A stretch of 64,000 nt of DNA from Typha latifolia (taxonomy: Eukaryota > Streptophyta > Magnoliopsida > Poales > Typhaceae): NCBI GenBank assembly GCA_019914945.1, contig CM034100.1:11729096-11793095 (forward strand), written 5' to 3'. The notes under the pieces are model-generated. The model was given only the letters and a program-made list of their open reading frames with translations, was not told where the DNA came from and did no database searches. The position numbers and the translations under genes were made by a program. The stretch's first letter is position 1; every line of letters begins with the position of its first letter. Below, in pieces: positions 11,331 to 23,907 of this stretch.

Positions 11331-12414
11331 TCAAAGGTGGTCGTGATCTATTACTTGCAGTCGATGTCTTTAAAGCCACATAATTTCCAGTCGGCGTTCT
11401 AGGCGCAAACCGCCCATCTCAGTTGCCCCAACTTGATTTTGCTGCCATCTGGAGAGCCTTATGCTTTTGCTCCATCCTCATGTCCTTCTCAAAGGCCTCC
11501 TAAAGAGTGGTAGGACAAAGAGCATGAACATCCGCTGGTATCTCATCCCGCATCCCTGAAATGAATGTGCTCATCAATGTTAGTTCGGGCCAAGGTGGCT
11601 CACAATAACTACTAACTCTTTCAAATTCAGCTTGGCACTCTAATATGGTTGTCTTCCGAACCATCTTGCTTAATGTGGCAGCAAAATCTTCATATGCCGC
11701 TGTCCCAAATCTACGTGTAATCCTCCTATAAAAGTCAGCCCAACCGATAAATCTTCCACCACGAATAATAGATCTATACCAATGCAATGCCGTTCCTTGG
11801 AGATGAAAGCTTGCCACCTGGACTTTTGCATCCTCCGCTATCCCTTGACAATCAAAGTATTATTCAACTTGAAACACCCAATCCGTTGGATCACCGCCTT
11901 AGAATTTTGTAAAGTCCAAGCATGCGGTTCTCCCCTGAATAGCATTGTCGGGTTCGCGAAAGATCCTTGGTTCAGGTCTGAACCTTTGTGCATGTTGACC
12001 TCCTTCTCTAAATCGTCGAGCACGTCCATCACAATCTCTGAAGGGATCAACCTCATCCTCAAAGTGCCAATCCTCCTCTTCGACGAAGCGCACCAGTGCC
12101 GCTTGCCTCTCGGGTTCCACCACCCCCAGTCTTGGGTTTTATAACGGAGGCGGGGGATGATGTGTAGGCATAGGCAAAAGACGATCATTGACACTAACCT
12201 GTCACACCTGGACCTATGGGGTATCGGTTCGGTGTGGTCCCACCGCTGGTCCGTCTTGAGGCACCGATCGTCGTCGAGCAGATGACGAAGCCGATCGGTT
12301 AATGACATATTCCTTTAAAGCATTATGATTATTCTGCATTTCGTCAACTCTATACAGCAATATTTGGAACATGCTCTTAAGTTCATCCGCCAAGCCCATA
12401 TTCACACCCATAGA
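11331..12414 (-). pseudogene. Chromovirus 1 copy R gag, N-terminus cut
   Basis: The Gypsy gag core is recognisable at 11500-11817 (ALHWYRS, WADFYRRITRRFG, FERVSSYC, TFISGMRDEI). An upstream Arg/Glu-rich segment lies at 11838-12308 and the conserved gag start region MGVNMGLADEL near 12214-12411. The ORF stops being gag at 12415, where the LTR of copy D begins. In copy L about 50 further gag codons lie upstream of this point. Stops separate the segments. Confidence 0.82.
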
Positions 12415-12415
12415 C

Positions 12416-13270
12416 TAATACGATTCGGACTTGTCGTCTCGAGCATGGATACACTTTAGGGGTGTCTTTTATTCTTGTTTTGGTATTTAATTCATAGAAA
12501 AATAAGTGTTCTATATGTCGCGTTCGAATGCGAGTGGAGTGCGTTCGAATGCGCTTGTGAACGCCTGCATCAGGTTCACAAATAGAGAGAGTGCAAAATG
12601 TGCGTTTGAACGCGCCTACGAATGCCTACATCTCATTCACACATACAGAGTATGCAAAATGTGCATTCGGATGCGATCGGGCGCGTTCGAACGTGGTCGG
12701 CAAAAATCTATTGTTTTAGGGTTAATAATTATCATTTTTGAATTATTTGGTTAGCCTCTAAAGATGTGGATGGCAACCATGGAATCATTATGAAATGAAT
12801 TAAGTTTTACGCTTGTCTGCTTCTAGCCTCCCTTGATCAGCCACTCACCCTAGTCCCTTAGGGGCGGGGCGGCCCACTCCTCCCCTTTCTTCCAAACTAT
12901 CTATCACTTTGTCCTAACTCTACCATCACCCAAAACCGTTCCACCTCCACGTATTCACTAGTGCCACCCCTTTACCACTGGTCCACCACCATCCATCATC
13001 ACCTAGGATCTCGTGCCTCCATCCACGTATCCAAAGGTGGACTCCTTGATGTTTGTCTACTTATCAGATGGTATCACAAAATCCTACCGTCTGATTCGCC
13101 TGAAACTAAATTTTTTGGAAAGTTATTTTCTGGGGCTACAACATACCAAAATATCACGTCAATCGAACAGCGGCATCGATCGAGATCTATTTATAAAATT
13201 CTATGTCAGATCTTGTCCATATCTAAAAATCGGGATAGATCAAGCCTTGGCCAAAAGGGAGATCGTATCA
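12416..13270 (+). repeat. Chromovirus 2 copy D 5' LTR
   Basis: The 855-bp LTR starts TAATACGATTCGG, where other copies read TGATACG, and ends GATCGTATCA. Its ends form a nearly 9-bp inverted repeat, longer than the usual TG/CA. A palindrome module spans 12517-12706. The box equivalent to the type 1 TATA reads CTCTAAAG here (about 12756-12763). The primer site TTGGTATCAGAG follows at 13273-13284. Confidence 0.88.
12517..12706 (+). promoter_or_regulatory. TTCGAACGC palindrome module, chromovirus 2 D LTR
   Basis: Five to six variants of GCGTTCGAACGC alternate with GTGAACGC-type half-sites and a CACATACAGAG-type spacer, in U3 about 50 bp before the TATA-equivalent box. Confidence 0.7.
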
Positions 13271-13314
13271 AGTTGGTATCAGAGTCACCGTTTCTCGGAC
13301 ATGCTCTTCCTATG

Positions 13315-14700
13315 ATGACATCCAGAGACATGGCTACACGGCAAGATGAGGAAGATGAGATTTCCCCAATAGATGAGGGGGAAACGGTTGCGGGGACTTC
13401 CACCCGCGGAACCGCCCGACCAAACCTGAACATGGAAGAGCCTAGCGTTCAAGCCATATTTGAGTCTCTTTCCGAACAAATAACCCTCAACAACTAGATG
13501 ATGATGGAGATGATGGGGGAATTATGAGCGACAAGGGAAGCCATGGCGAACGGAAATGCACTATCGACCCCACAACGTGAGTCCACCCCCATGAACCCGC
13601 CACCACCGGTTCAGAATTTGCAACCACAAGAGCCGCTGCTGCCACCACCCTATGGGCAACAAGCAAGGATGGTTCTACCAATCCTAGTTGCAGGTGAGCC
13701 CATCCGACGACCAAATCACTATGGAGATCGTCTTGGAGATCTAGATTCGTGGGTGGGGCAATATGAACCAGAACTACGTTGACTTAATCAAAATCGAAGG
13801 AGGGATCATCAATCATTCATGGTGCATCCTCCCCCAGTTAGGCAAGACTTGGATTTGATCTGGATTGAGACAACGATATCCGTGGGCAATTCGTGCGTCT
13901 CGAATTTCCCAAGTTCAAAGGTAGTGATCCGATCGATTGGTTGTACATGGTAGAACAATTCTTCGCGTACCAGGGTACAGCGGAAGAATATAAGGTGACG
14001 CTTGCGAGCTTTCACCTTGAAGATGCGACGCTTCATTGGTTTCAAGCAGCCAATGCCCATGAGACGATTGAAACTTGGGCCGACTTTTGCGCCGATATCA
14101 CACGACGATTTGGAGCATCGGGGTACGAAGACTTCGATGCTCTCCTCTCAAAGACGGTGAAAAGGACCACAGTTGGGGCATACCAAGAAGAATTTGAGAG
14201 GATAAGTAGCCGATGCCAACCCCCATGGACGGATCCGCAACTTCGCAGCACTTTCATCTCTGGGCTGTGGGGAGATATACAAGCCGACGTGAGGGCTTGA
14301 AGGCCTAGAACCTTAAAGAAGGCCCTTGAAGATGCAGTACTCATGGAAGACAAACATTGAGCCATAAAGTTGCACCTCAAATAGAATTGGACGAGCCAAG
14401 GAAGCTGCAATCCAGCTCAACCAACCATAACGGCAGGAAATGTTATCAGCGTACCATGAACCGCTACTGCAATGGTGCCTCCTTGAGCACCCCTGAAGCC
14501 CTCCCAAGATGTGAAGTATGCACCTAAAGGTTCAGGACGAGCATTCACACCTGTCAAGTGGAGGAACGAAGAGCCAAAGGCCTATGCTTTCGTTGTAATG
14601 AGAAGTTTGTACTCGGTCATCGCTACGTTAAACCGATGGGATTGATGATGCTAATAGACGGATTGGAGGAGGTAGAGGATGAGATTGCCGCTGAAGATGA
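13315..14700 (+). pseudogene. Chromovirus 2 copy D gag, broken
   Basis: A short N-terminal acidic segment (13315-13497) is followed by a proline-rich stretch (13543-13782). The gag core at 13893-14300 is well preserved: FPKFKGSDPIDWLY, LASFHLEDATLHWF, WADFCADITRRFG, FERISSRCQPPW, STFISGLWGDI. The zinc knuckle near 14585-14630 reads CFRCNEKFVLGHRY, so its last Cys is replaced by Tyr. Stops after 13497, 13782 and 14300 break it into at least four pieces. Its core is clearly homologous to gag of copies R and L. Confidence 0.85.
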
Positions 14701-14743
14701 AGGTGTGGCTAGATAGAAAGGAGGAGTAGCTGAGGAGTAGCCC

Positions 14744-15217
14744 GTGGAAGACATGATAGCCGAAATCTCCCTCCATGCATATTCAGGTACAGCTGCGCCA
14801 AAGACATTGCGGGTGAATGGTGTAGTCAAGAAAACCACTATGAGAATCTTGATCGACACAAGGTCCACCCATAACTTCATTGATAAGAAGCTTCTTAGGA
14901 AGATTGGGCTCGAGTCGGAACCCAAAGACGGGTTTGATGTGATGATTGGAGATGGAACCATATTGCGGGCATATTTTATTTGTGGAGGTGTGGAATTGAA
15001 GGTGCAAGGCCAAATTTTTGCATTGGATCTTTATCCATTGGCCTTACGGGGTGCCGACATTGTCTTGGGAACCCAATGGCTTCAAAGCTTGGGGCCCGTA
15101 ATATTTGATTTTTCAAACTTCACTTATATTTCAAAGGAATGGTCGAAGAGTGATGCTGGATGGAAAACAACAGCGGCAAGGGCTGACGGTGCAACCACTA
15201 TTGGGACTTCCATGTGA
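14744..15217 (+). pseudogene. Chromovirus 2 copy D protease, active site mutated
   Basis: An open 157-codon segment covers the whole Gypsy protease: the PKTLRVNG lead, RILIDTRSTHNFIDKKL, the GDGT flap, VQGQIFALDLYPL and GADIVLGTQWL. The active site is DTR where a working enzyme needs DSG or DTG, so Gly is lost and catalysis is not expected even though the frame is open. Confidence 0.85.
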
Positions 15218-15309
15218 AAGGGACCGAGCTCTACTCTTGCAAATGGCTGTTGCTGAATCAGAACATCCACCATCGAGGGAAATACCCACTAACACGCAAG
15301 AACTGTCGT

Positions 15310-16156
15310 AGGAATTCAAGAATCTCTTCGTGGAGCCCCGAGGACTGTCGCCAACCTGTCGGAACGACCATCACATTCAGATCATTCCAAGGGCTGAACC
15401 AGCAAATGTTCGGCCATATCGGTACCCACATTTCCAGAAGGAGAAGATCAGTAATTTGGTGGTGGAGATGCTAGAACAAGGGATTATTCAACCGAGTAGA
15501 AGTGCCTACTCATCGCCAGTGCTGCTGGTTCAGAAGAAAGATGGGAGTTAGCAATTTTGCGTCGATTTTCGAGCCTTGAATGCGATCACTATCAAAGACC
15601 GGTATCCAATACTGGTGATTGAGGAGTTGCTGGACGAACTTACAAGGTTGGCTTACTTCAGCAAACTTGACTTAAGAATGGGGTACCATCAAATCCGCGT
15701 CGACCCAGAAGATGTGCAAAAAATGGCGTTTCGAACTCACGATGGCCATTATGAGTTATGAGTTATGCCGTTTGGGCTCACCAATGCACCGGTACCTTTC
15801 AAGGGTTGATGAATGACCTTTTTCACCCGCCTTGGGTCGGTACGTGCTCGTCTTATTTAACGATATTCTAGTGTATAGTAGGAATTGGAGCGAGCACTTG
15901 CAGCATGTGCGTGAGATGTTGGATATCTTGTGACAAAACCATTCAAAAGTCAAGATGAGCAAGTGACTATGGGGTGAGCCATAAGTGGAGTACTTGGGCC
16001 ATATAATCTCAGCAAGAGGAGTGGAAGCCGATCCAAGCAAGATCAAAAATAGGTGGATTGGTCAATTCCCACTAATCAGTGGGAATTGAGGGGATTCCTT
16101 GGGTTGACGGGGTACTATCGGTGATTCGTTGCCAACTACGGCAAGATTACTTCCTG
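15310..16156 (+). pseudogene. Chromovirus 2 copy D reverse transcriptase, truncated
   Basis: Motifs in order are [62 protein letters not shown], the catalytic box, YLGHIIS and the thumb GYYR.FVANYGKI. The catalytic box at about 15850-15880 reads LFNDILVYS, so the first Asp of the usual FFDD is Asn. There is a stop at the Trp position after KKDGS, another before VMPFG and several later. The Athila/Tat 3' LTR starts at 16157 in the middle of the thumb. Confidence 0.86.
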
Positions 16157-18982
16157 TGTGACAAATTAAGTAACACTCGCAAGTGCACGAATCTATGGAG
16201 TAGATCGGCAAGCAAGGTATCGATCCCACGAGGACTTGTTTGAAAACTTGAAGTGTTTACAAATCTTAAAAATAATTTTAACCTAGTTGGAAAATGGGTT
16301 TAGGAGATTTATGGAGAAAGAAAACCTTCTTGCAAATTTCTTTTAATTAAGTATGAGAAATAAGATTTTGGAATCCACTTGTAGATAACACATTTCTATT
16401 AGATAATATAAATCTCTTCTTTTTCTACGATTCACCAAGAAATCAATCACTAGTGGATCGGAAGATTATCTTTGAATGAACAATTTAATTTTTATAAAAA
16501 TTACGTTCTTCCTTCATTTTTAGAAAATATGGAGTAAGAATTTTAAATCATTAGATGTATCCTTTTTAAGAAAAACAACTAATATCTAAATTCTAAACAA
16601 CAAATTTAAAGTAGAAGAAACAAGAACCTATTTAGCAATTAAGAACACATAAGAGATTTAGAATAAAAGAAATATGTTCTCAACAAGCTTCATCCTCAAC
16701 CTTAAGAAAATTAGAAATTCATTTTAGTAGTTAATAATACAACTTGAATAAAAATAAACATGAGATTTAGCACTAGAAAGTTGTAGAATACTTCTTCAAA
16801 AATAAAATCTAAATCCAAAAACAAGAGATTATGCTAAAAGAAAATTAGAATATGAATTTTGCTGACTTACAAAGATTGAAATTTCTTCCAATGTGTTCTA
16901 TTGTTGCCAATTGAATTGAAATAATTGTAAGTTTGAATGCTGAATTTTAAACTACAACTCCTCAAAAGAAAAACTTAATAGAAAATATACAAGAAAAGAT
17001 ATTCTTCTCTAGCACTCAACCCCTCTATTTATAGACTTCTTGGAGCATAAAAATCTGCTCCATATCGGTTGAAAATCTGCTGTGATTGTGTTTGAAATCT
17101 GCTAAATATGTGCATGAAATCTGGTGAAAATCTGCATAAAATATGTTAGAAATCTGCCGCATTAGGTAGGAAATTTGCTTGGCTAGAATTGTTGCTCAAA
17201 TAGGAATTTGAAATTTGTTTACTGCTGCAATTATTGTTGAAAATCTACTGCATTAGGTGAAGATTTTTGCTAAAATTCTGCAACTTGATAGAGATTTGAT
17301 TGCTGAAAATCTGTTGCTTGATAGAAAAAGAAAGAATTTTGACTCTTTCTGATTTAGATAAAAAAGAAAGTGATTAGTGGATCATGGTTTGACTTAAGCA
17401 TGACTTGAAATTTGACCATTTTTAGTAGTGACTAAGCCTAATTCTGATTTGAGCCCAAATTTGACCATTTTTAGTGACTAAATGAGATTCAATTGATCAA
17501 AGGTCTACATATAACTAAAATACATTAATTATTTAAAATAAAATATTAATATTTAATAATTTGAGCATAACAAATATTGCAATTATGAATTTAACAAATT
17601 CAGAAAATAGAAGAATGAAGAATTTGGAAAATAAAATAAAATAAAATTCTAACTCACTTTCGCAGGCATAGCGATTGCATTTAGTATATGCAACAAGCCT
17701 TTAAACCCCTATCTTCCACTAGTGGACGAGTTGTGTCTCGTGAGGGTTTGCAGTGAATTTACCCACAAAATTTATTAAGTCAATTAAACAAAATAAAAGA
17801 AAGAAAATACAAGACTCAAGTAATTAAAAAATCTTGAAAAGAAAATAATAAAATCACCTAAATTTTGCTCCTTATTGATTATGTAGCAACATTTAGCAAA
17901 ATCAATCCAGGAATACTGACAATTACATCCACTTAGATCAGCAAATCTCAAATTTTGCAATTACCCTCAAGACCTCATACTAAGAATATACACAGGTAAA
18001 TACTAGTAAATTTTTACAAAGCGGACATAGCTAGAGTAAATCAATCTCAAAAATATAGGCAAGGTATCCAATTATCTTCTCATTTAGCATTAATATACAT
18101 TCTAACCTTATTGAAACTATTCATTCTCCCAAAATCATAATAGAAAAGCATGCTGCAATTAAACACGAGGAGATAGATCCAGATCTGAATCACACTGGAA
18201 CACCAGGGTATATATGTATAATATGCTTTATTACGATCTTAATTTTCTTATTAACTTAACTTGGAATTTCATGGTTGAGCAATGCTAGTGTTATCTTGCT
18301 TTCTACATGGTCCTTGTAGCGAGGATTCTGCTAGTGGATTTGGCCACTAGGTGATGAGACACCCCTCGGGCATCACACCTCGAACCAAAAAGGCGGTATA
18401 CAACTAACAACCATGAAATAGAGATGGTAACTCTACCTTTTGACGTGAACACTTCCCAAGTGGTTACGTGAAGGCCCAGTTACTCAGTAGAGAGACTATT
18501 GCTCTAACATCAATTATACCTTTTTGCATTTCAATCAACTTGATATATTTATCATTAGCATATTATACATTCAACCTATATGTGATCTGAAAATTTCTCC
18601 TGAATAATTAGCATGAAACTCTATGATGATAGATCGAGAATTACTAAGAATACCAGATATTTTATATTGATCCTCACATTTATTTCAGAAACATAATGGT
18701 AACACAATTACATTCTGAGGATTGCATCACTAAAACACATGTCCCATTAGTTTTTTTTAAATAAGTGTATAAAAATAGAATGAAGAAAATAAGATTTATG
18801 CTTCTCTTAATCAAAACATCACTTCGTGTTTGATCCTCGCTTTCTAACTAAATTGACTCTCCTAAATACCACTACATATTCTAAAAAGCAAAAACACATA
18901 GAAATATATTGGAAAACAAAACATAACTACAAGTAACTGAAAAGAAAAGACCTAAAAAAAAAAGAAAAAATATGAAATTTCA
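16157..18982 (-). repeat. Athila/Tat 3' LTR
   Basis: The left edge TGTGACAAATTAAG is shared with the 5' LTR at 30896. The right edge is placed at TTTCA (18982), directly next to the purine tract that reads GATTGGGGGG on the minus strand. Length about 2.8 kb, so the right boundary rests on the purine tract and TG/CA ends because the other LTR is truncated. The LTR is A/T-rich with many CTGC/AAATCTG repeats around 17040-17320 and no TTCGAACGC motif. No coding sequence was seen in it. Confidence 0.8.
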
Positions 18983-19284
18983 CCCCCCAATCTAAATTCT
19001 ACATTGTCCTCAATATAAGAAAATAAAGCATAAAAAAAATGGTAGAATTTACCTAAGAAGGAGAATTTATACTACAAGCTTCCTCTTGTCAAATGCTGTA
19101 CATATAATAATAAAAATAAAAAGTCAAATAATATTATACAAAAACAATCTCTAGAAGATATAGAGATCAGTCTTGATAATTAGGATCTTCTAGAAATGCT
19201 TTTTCCACTTCTCGATTACGTAATTCTAAAAATGGTTTAAGCCTTTGACCATTCACCTTAAATACCTCACCATTTTTAGGGTTT

Positions 19285-20461
19285 TCAATCTCGACAGCTC
19301 CATAAGGAAGGATAGACAGTGTGTATAGTAAAAGGGCCCGTCCACTTACTTCTCAATTTTCTAGGAAAAAAATGTAAACGCGAATTATAAAGTAGGACTT
19401 TTTGACCAAGATTAAATGATTTTCTCAAAATGTGTTTATCATGATATTGTTTCATTTTATCCTTATAGCTTTTAGCACAGTCATAAGCATCATTTCTAAT
19501 TTCCTGTAATTCATTCAATTATAATTTCCTATGAGCACCTGCCTTATCAAGATCAAAATTCAGTTGCTTAATCGCCCAATAAGCTCGATGTTCTAGCTTT
19601 ACAGGAAGGTGACAAGCCTTACCAAACACAACTCTATATGGGGACATCCCAATAGGAGTTTTAAATGCAGTTTGATATGCCCACAATGCATCACTAAGCC
19701 TTAATGACCAATCTTTCCTAGTGGGGTTAACCGTCTTCTCCAAAATTCTTTTGATCTCTCTAGTTTGGGGGTGATAGGGAGTGACAACCTTATGTATGAT
19801 AGAATATTTAAGCATAAGTCTTTTAAAAACTTGATTGCAAAAATGTTTCCCTCCATCGCTTATAATGGCATGCGGCGTACCAAAATGAGCAAAAACATTG
19901 TCTTCCAAAAACTTGATTACAACTTTGTAATCATTTGTTCTACAAGCTATAGCTTCAACCCATTTTGAAACATAATCTACAACAACAAGAATGTACTCAT
20001 AACCAAAAAAATTTGAAAATGGTCCCATGAAATCTATATCCCAGACATCAAAAATTTCAACAATTAAAATTGGATTGAGCGGCATCGTGTTCTTCTTTGA
20101 AATATTCCCTAGTCTTTGACATCTCTCACAAACTTTACAATACTCATGAACATCATGAAAGATGGAGGGCCAATAATACCCACATTGCAAAAAATTTTAC
20201 AGCAGTCTTTTTAAAGCTAAAATGACCCCCACAGGCTTGATCGTGACAAAAAGAAATGATTTTATAAAAATCATCATTAGGCACATATCTCCTAATGATT
20301 TGATTTGGGCAATACTTAAACAAGTATGGGTCATCCCAGAAAAAGAACTTGACCTCAACTAAAAATTTGGACTTATCTTGCTTGGTCCAATAAGGAGGCA
20401 TTTGACCAGTAGCAAGATAGTTGACAATATCAGCATACCATAGTAGCTGAGAAGCACTCAT
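19285..20461 (-). pseudogene. Athila/Tat integrase lacking the catalytic Glu segment
   Basis: Reading leftward from 20461 come the RNase H-integrase linker, the zinc domain (CHDQACGGHF, then [11 protein letters not shown]), core Asp in WDIDFMGPF, core Asp in [10 protein letters not shown], and the C-terminal part ending near 19285. The motif that should read HPQT-xGQVE-xSN-REI is instead HPQT followed directly by REIKRILEK (about 19745-19775). An in-frame loss of about eight codons therefore removes the catalytic Glu while the rest stays open for 223 codons. A stop and frame change near 20155 separate the zinc domain, and another near 19518 separates the C-terminus. Confidence 0.86.
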
Positions 20462-20464
20462 TAG

Positions 20465-21970
20465 CTACTCATTAGGAAAAGATTCAGATATTGGTTTAGA
20501 TTCATAAGATGATTCTAGGATAAGCCTAGATAAGTGATATGCGACAATATTTTCAGAACCTTTCTTGTCCCTAATTTCAAGATCAAATTCTTGTAGCAAT
20601 AGAATCCAATGAATTAAATGGGCTTTAGCATTCTTTTTAGAGAGAAGATACTTTAGTGCTGCATGATCAGAATAGATGATGATTTTAGACCCTAAGAGGT
20701 AGGATCTAAATTTGTCTAAAGCAAACACAACTGCTAGCAACTTTTTCTCAGTAGTAGAATAATTTAGTTGTGCATCATTCAGAGTTTTACTAGCATAATA
20801 GATCACATGTGGTAACCTATTAATCCGTTGTCCTAAAACCGCTCCAATTGCATAGTCAGATGCATCGCACATAATTTCAAAAGGCTCATCCCAATTTGGT
20901 GGTTGAATGATAGGAGTAGAAGTTAATTCAGTTTTTAACCATTGAAAAGCCTTAAGACATTCTTCATTAAAGACAAATTGAGAATCCATAGCTAGTAAAT
21001 TATATAAAGGTCGTGATATCTTATTGAAATCCTTAATAAATCATCGGTAAAAATTCGCATGACCCAAAAATGATCGAATTTCCTTCACAGTCCGAGGTGA
21101 TGGAAGGTTAGAAATTAAGTCAACTTTAGCCTTATCGACTTCGATCCCATCTTTAGAAATAATATGTCCTAGAACAATTCCTTTCTTCACCATAAAGTGA
21201 CATTTTTCCCAATTAAGCACTAGGCTTTTCTCTTTGCACCTTTCTAAGACTAGAGACAGGTGGTGCAAGCATTCATTAAATGATGATCCAAAGACAGAAA
21301 AGTCATCCATAAAAACTTCCAAGAACCGTTCTACCATACCTAAGAATATGCTAATCATGCACCTTTGAAAGGTACCAAGAGCATTGCATAACCCAAAAGG
21401 CATGCGACGATAGGCAAATGTTCCAAAGGGGCAAGTAAATGTGGTCTTCTCTTGATCCTCAGGTGCTATAGGGATTTGGTTATAGCCAGAATAACCATCT
21501 AAAAATTAATAATAAGCATGTCTGGCTAACCTTTCAAGCATCTAATCAATGAAAGGAAGGGGAAAATGATCCTTCCTAGTTACAAGATTAAGTTTTCGGT
21601 AGTCAATGCAAACACGCCACCCTATTTGAACACGAGTGGGTACTAACTCATCGTTCTTATTTTGCACTACTATAATGCTAGACTTCTTAGGCACAACATG
21701 ATTTGGACTAACTCATGCACTATCCGAAATTGGGTAGATAATACCCGTATCTAATAATTTTAGCACTTCAGCTCTAACAATATCCTTCATCATAGGATTT
21801 AACCTCCATTGCAGTTCATGGGATTTTTTTGCATTTTTCTCTGAATGGATTCGATGCATAATCACATTAGGATTAATTCCCTTGATATCAGCTATGGTCC
21901 ATCCTATAGCTTCCTTGTATTCTTTTAAGACACTCAGTATCAAGGATTATGAAATCCATAGGAAAAATGA
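20465..21970 (-). pseudogene. Athila/Tat reverse transcriptase-RNase H
   Basis: RT fingers begin near 21943 (IGWTIADIKGI, HRIHSEKNAK). The palm motif MPFGLCNA and catalytic FMDDFSVFG are intact at 21041-21403, with GHIISKDGIEVDKAKVD and IRSFLGHANFYR after it. RNase H at 20465-20989 has the catalytic-type blocks [47 protein letters not shown] and ADHLSR read as AYHLSR. Stops and frame changes lie at 21403-21713 and 20990-21040. Confidence 0.88.
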
Positions 21971-22007
21971 ACTTGTCTACCTTAATCAGAACATCCTCTA
22001 TGATGCC

Positions 22008-22379
22008 TCAAGGATATTTGACAGAACGATCTGTCAAAGACAGTTTAATTTGAGTTGGCTTCAACTCTCCAAGACCTAATTGCTTGTAAACTGAATACGG
22101 CAAAAGATTAACACTTGCACCTAAATCCATAAGGGCTTTATCAATGACATGATTGCCAATGACACACGAAATAGTAGGATAACCTGGATCTTTAAACTTA
22201 GGTGGAATGTTGTTTTGGATGATTGAGCTTACTTGCTCAGCTAGGAATGCCTTTTTTTGCACTTTTGATTTTCTTTTTTGAGTGCAAAGATCCTTCAAAA
22301 ATTTGACATAAGCAAGAACTTGCTTAATGGCATCGAGCAATGGAATGTTAATTTCAACTTGCTTAAACAATTCCATCAT
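22008..22379 (-). pseudogene. Athila/Tat protease region
   Basis: An open 123-codon piece contains the Lys-rich linker and the Athila-type protease core with DLGASVNLLPYSVYKQLGLG. In this lineage DLGAS takes the place of DSGxS. It ends before the second half of the enzyme, where a stop is met near 22008. Confidence 0.8.
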
Positions 22380-22448
22380 CTCACTAAAGTTTGTTCCTAC
22401 TTTAGCCTGAGTTAGTCTTTGAGGAAATGGTGCTTTGGGAATAAAAGT

Positions 22449-23771
22449 CTACTCAAATGAATTTCTAGACTTGGGTAGAGACTGTCTTGGGTTGCTAGAG
22501 TCAAAGGTTATAGTTCCAAATGAATTATCATGATTATATTTGCAGGACATAGATTTCTTCACCCTCTGAGATAGATTTTTTATGATTTGGCACTTCAACC
22601 TTATTGTTGAATAGTTTTCTAGACCGAAGGGTAATGACTGATTGAACTTGTTCGTTGTGCACATTGAGGTGGATGGTTGGCTAACCTCATATTGGCCCTT
22701 TGGGTTAGGAATGGGTTGACTAGGAAATTTTCCTTGTTCTCTCGTACTAACCTTAAATGCTAATTGACCCATTTGATGTTGAAGCTGAGAAATGGCTTGA
22801 GAATTTTGTATATTTGTAGCTTCTATTCTTTGCAAATTAGCACTAGTTCCAATGATAAATTTCTCTATCATCGCTTCGAAGTTGGATGGTTGTTACTGAG
22901 GTACTATAACTGATTGAATAAGAGGAGGGGCATAAGAGACAGGCTGAGTAGGAGGACGAAATTGGTTAAATCCTGGAGGTCCTCCTTGGTTTATTTGAGG
23001 CTGCTGTGGCCTCCAAGAAAAATTGGGGTGATTTCGCCAATTTGGATTGTATGTTTCAGAGTAAGGACTATTGAATGGCTTTCTAAATTGATTTAGGGCA
23101 TTCACTTGTTCATTGAACCCATCTTGATACCCTAAGGAAGGGCAAACCATTGCAATGTGCATGAGACTAGCACAAACACTACAAACTTCAGATTGCACTT
23201 GATTTATAAGTTTCATAGTTTGACTTAACACAAGGGAATCAACTTTCCTAGACAAACTATTTAGTCGTGCATTTATACTCACATCAGGTTGAACTTCATA
23301 TATTCCTCTCTTAGATTGTGACGTCCCTCGACTTTCAGTACTAAAATCCCATTGTTGGGAATTTTCAGCTATTCTTTCAAAAAGAGCCCAAGCTTCAGGT
23401 GTGCTTTTAGCCATGAATGACCCACCGCTCATGGACTCAACCAGAATATGATTTGTGTCAGTTAGACCATTCTAGAAATACTGGACTAACCACCATTTTT
23501 CAAAATTATGATGAGGGCACTTAATTTGAAGATCTTTGAACCTTTCCCATGACTCATGAAATTTCTCTTCCTCTTTCTGCTTGAAAGTGGAGATGGCCAA
23601 TCTATATTGGTTTGTTCTAGGCATAGGGTAAAATTTGGACACAAATTTATAGTTCAGATCTCTCCAAGTGGTGATTGAGTTTGGCTCTAAGTGATTCAAC
23701 CAAGCTCTTGCTTGTTTCTTCAATGAAAAAGGAAAGAGCCTTAGCCTAACAGATTCATCAAAAAAATTTTG
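22449..23771 (-). pseudogene. Athila/Tat gag, C-terminal part
   Basis: Reading leftward from 23771, the gag core (LRLFPFSLKKQARAWLNHL, FVSKFYP, WERFKDLQIKCPHH) is followed by a stop near 23472. Next comes 22893-23432, with a CX2C pair (CSVCASLMHIAMVCP) and a Pro/Gln-rich stretch, then 22449-22871. The N-terminal part of the same gag continues on the far side of Copia-B at 29786-30121. The two halves join at the TTTTG target site. Confidence 0.87.
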
Positions 23772-23907
23772 TGTTAGGTTTTTATTTGTTGGCAATTGTG
23801 TACAAAATATTCTAAGTGCATTTTTTCATGTATATGAGCTTTACACAAGTCTAGAATATCTCTGGTTTGAAGAATTGCAAAATTATTGGAGAAAAGCCGT
23901 TGAGTTC

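Larger units (their letters stand above)
6488..12415 (-). mobile_element. Chromovirus type 1 copy R (Ty3/Gypsy, Reina-like), 5' end lost
   Basis: Reading leftward from 12415 the order is gag, zinc knuckle, protease, RT, RNase H, integrase, chromodomain relic, purine tract and 3' LTR, which is Gypsy order. The integrase wording (SKYAHFSALSH, MPRTIVSDRD) and the C-terminal chromodomain point to a Reina-like chromovirus. The gag N-terminus, primer site and 5' LTR are absent because copy D begins at 12416 inside gag. A solo LTR of the same family sits inside it at 9991-10759. There are many stops, and the integrase zinc domain is deleted. Confidence 0.88.
12416..16156 (+). mobile_element. Chromovirus type 2 copy D, interrupted in RT
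   Basis: This plus-strand element has a complete 5' LTR, primer site, gag, protease and the first two thirds of RT. It stops at 16156 because the Athila/Tat element begins at 16157, and its remainder is not found after that element. Gag and protease are clearly related to chromovirus 1 but form a separate subfamily with different LTR ends (TGATACGAT...ATCGTATCA). It sits in gag of copy R; the flank TAGAC (12411-12415) would be the target duplication, but the far side is lost. Confidence 0.88.
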
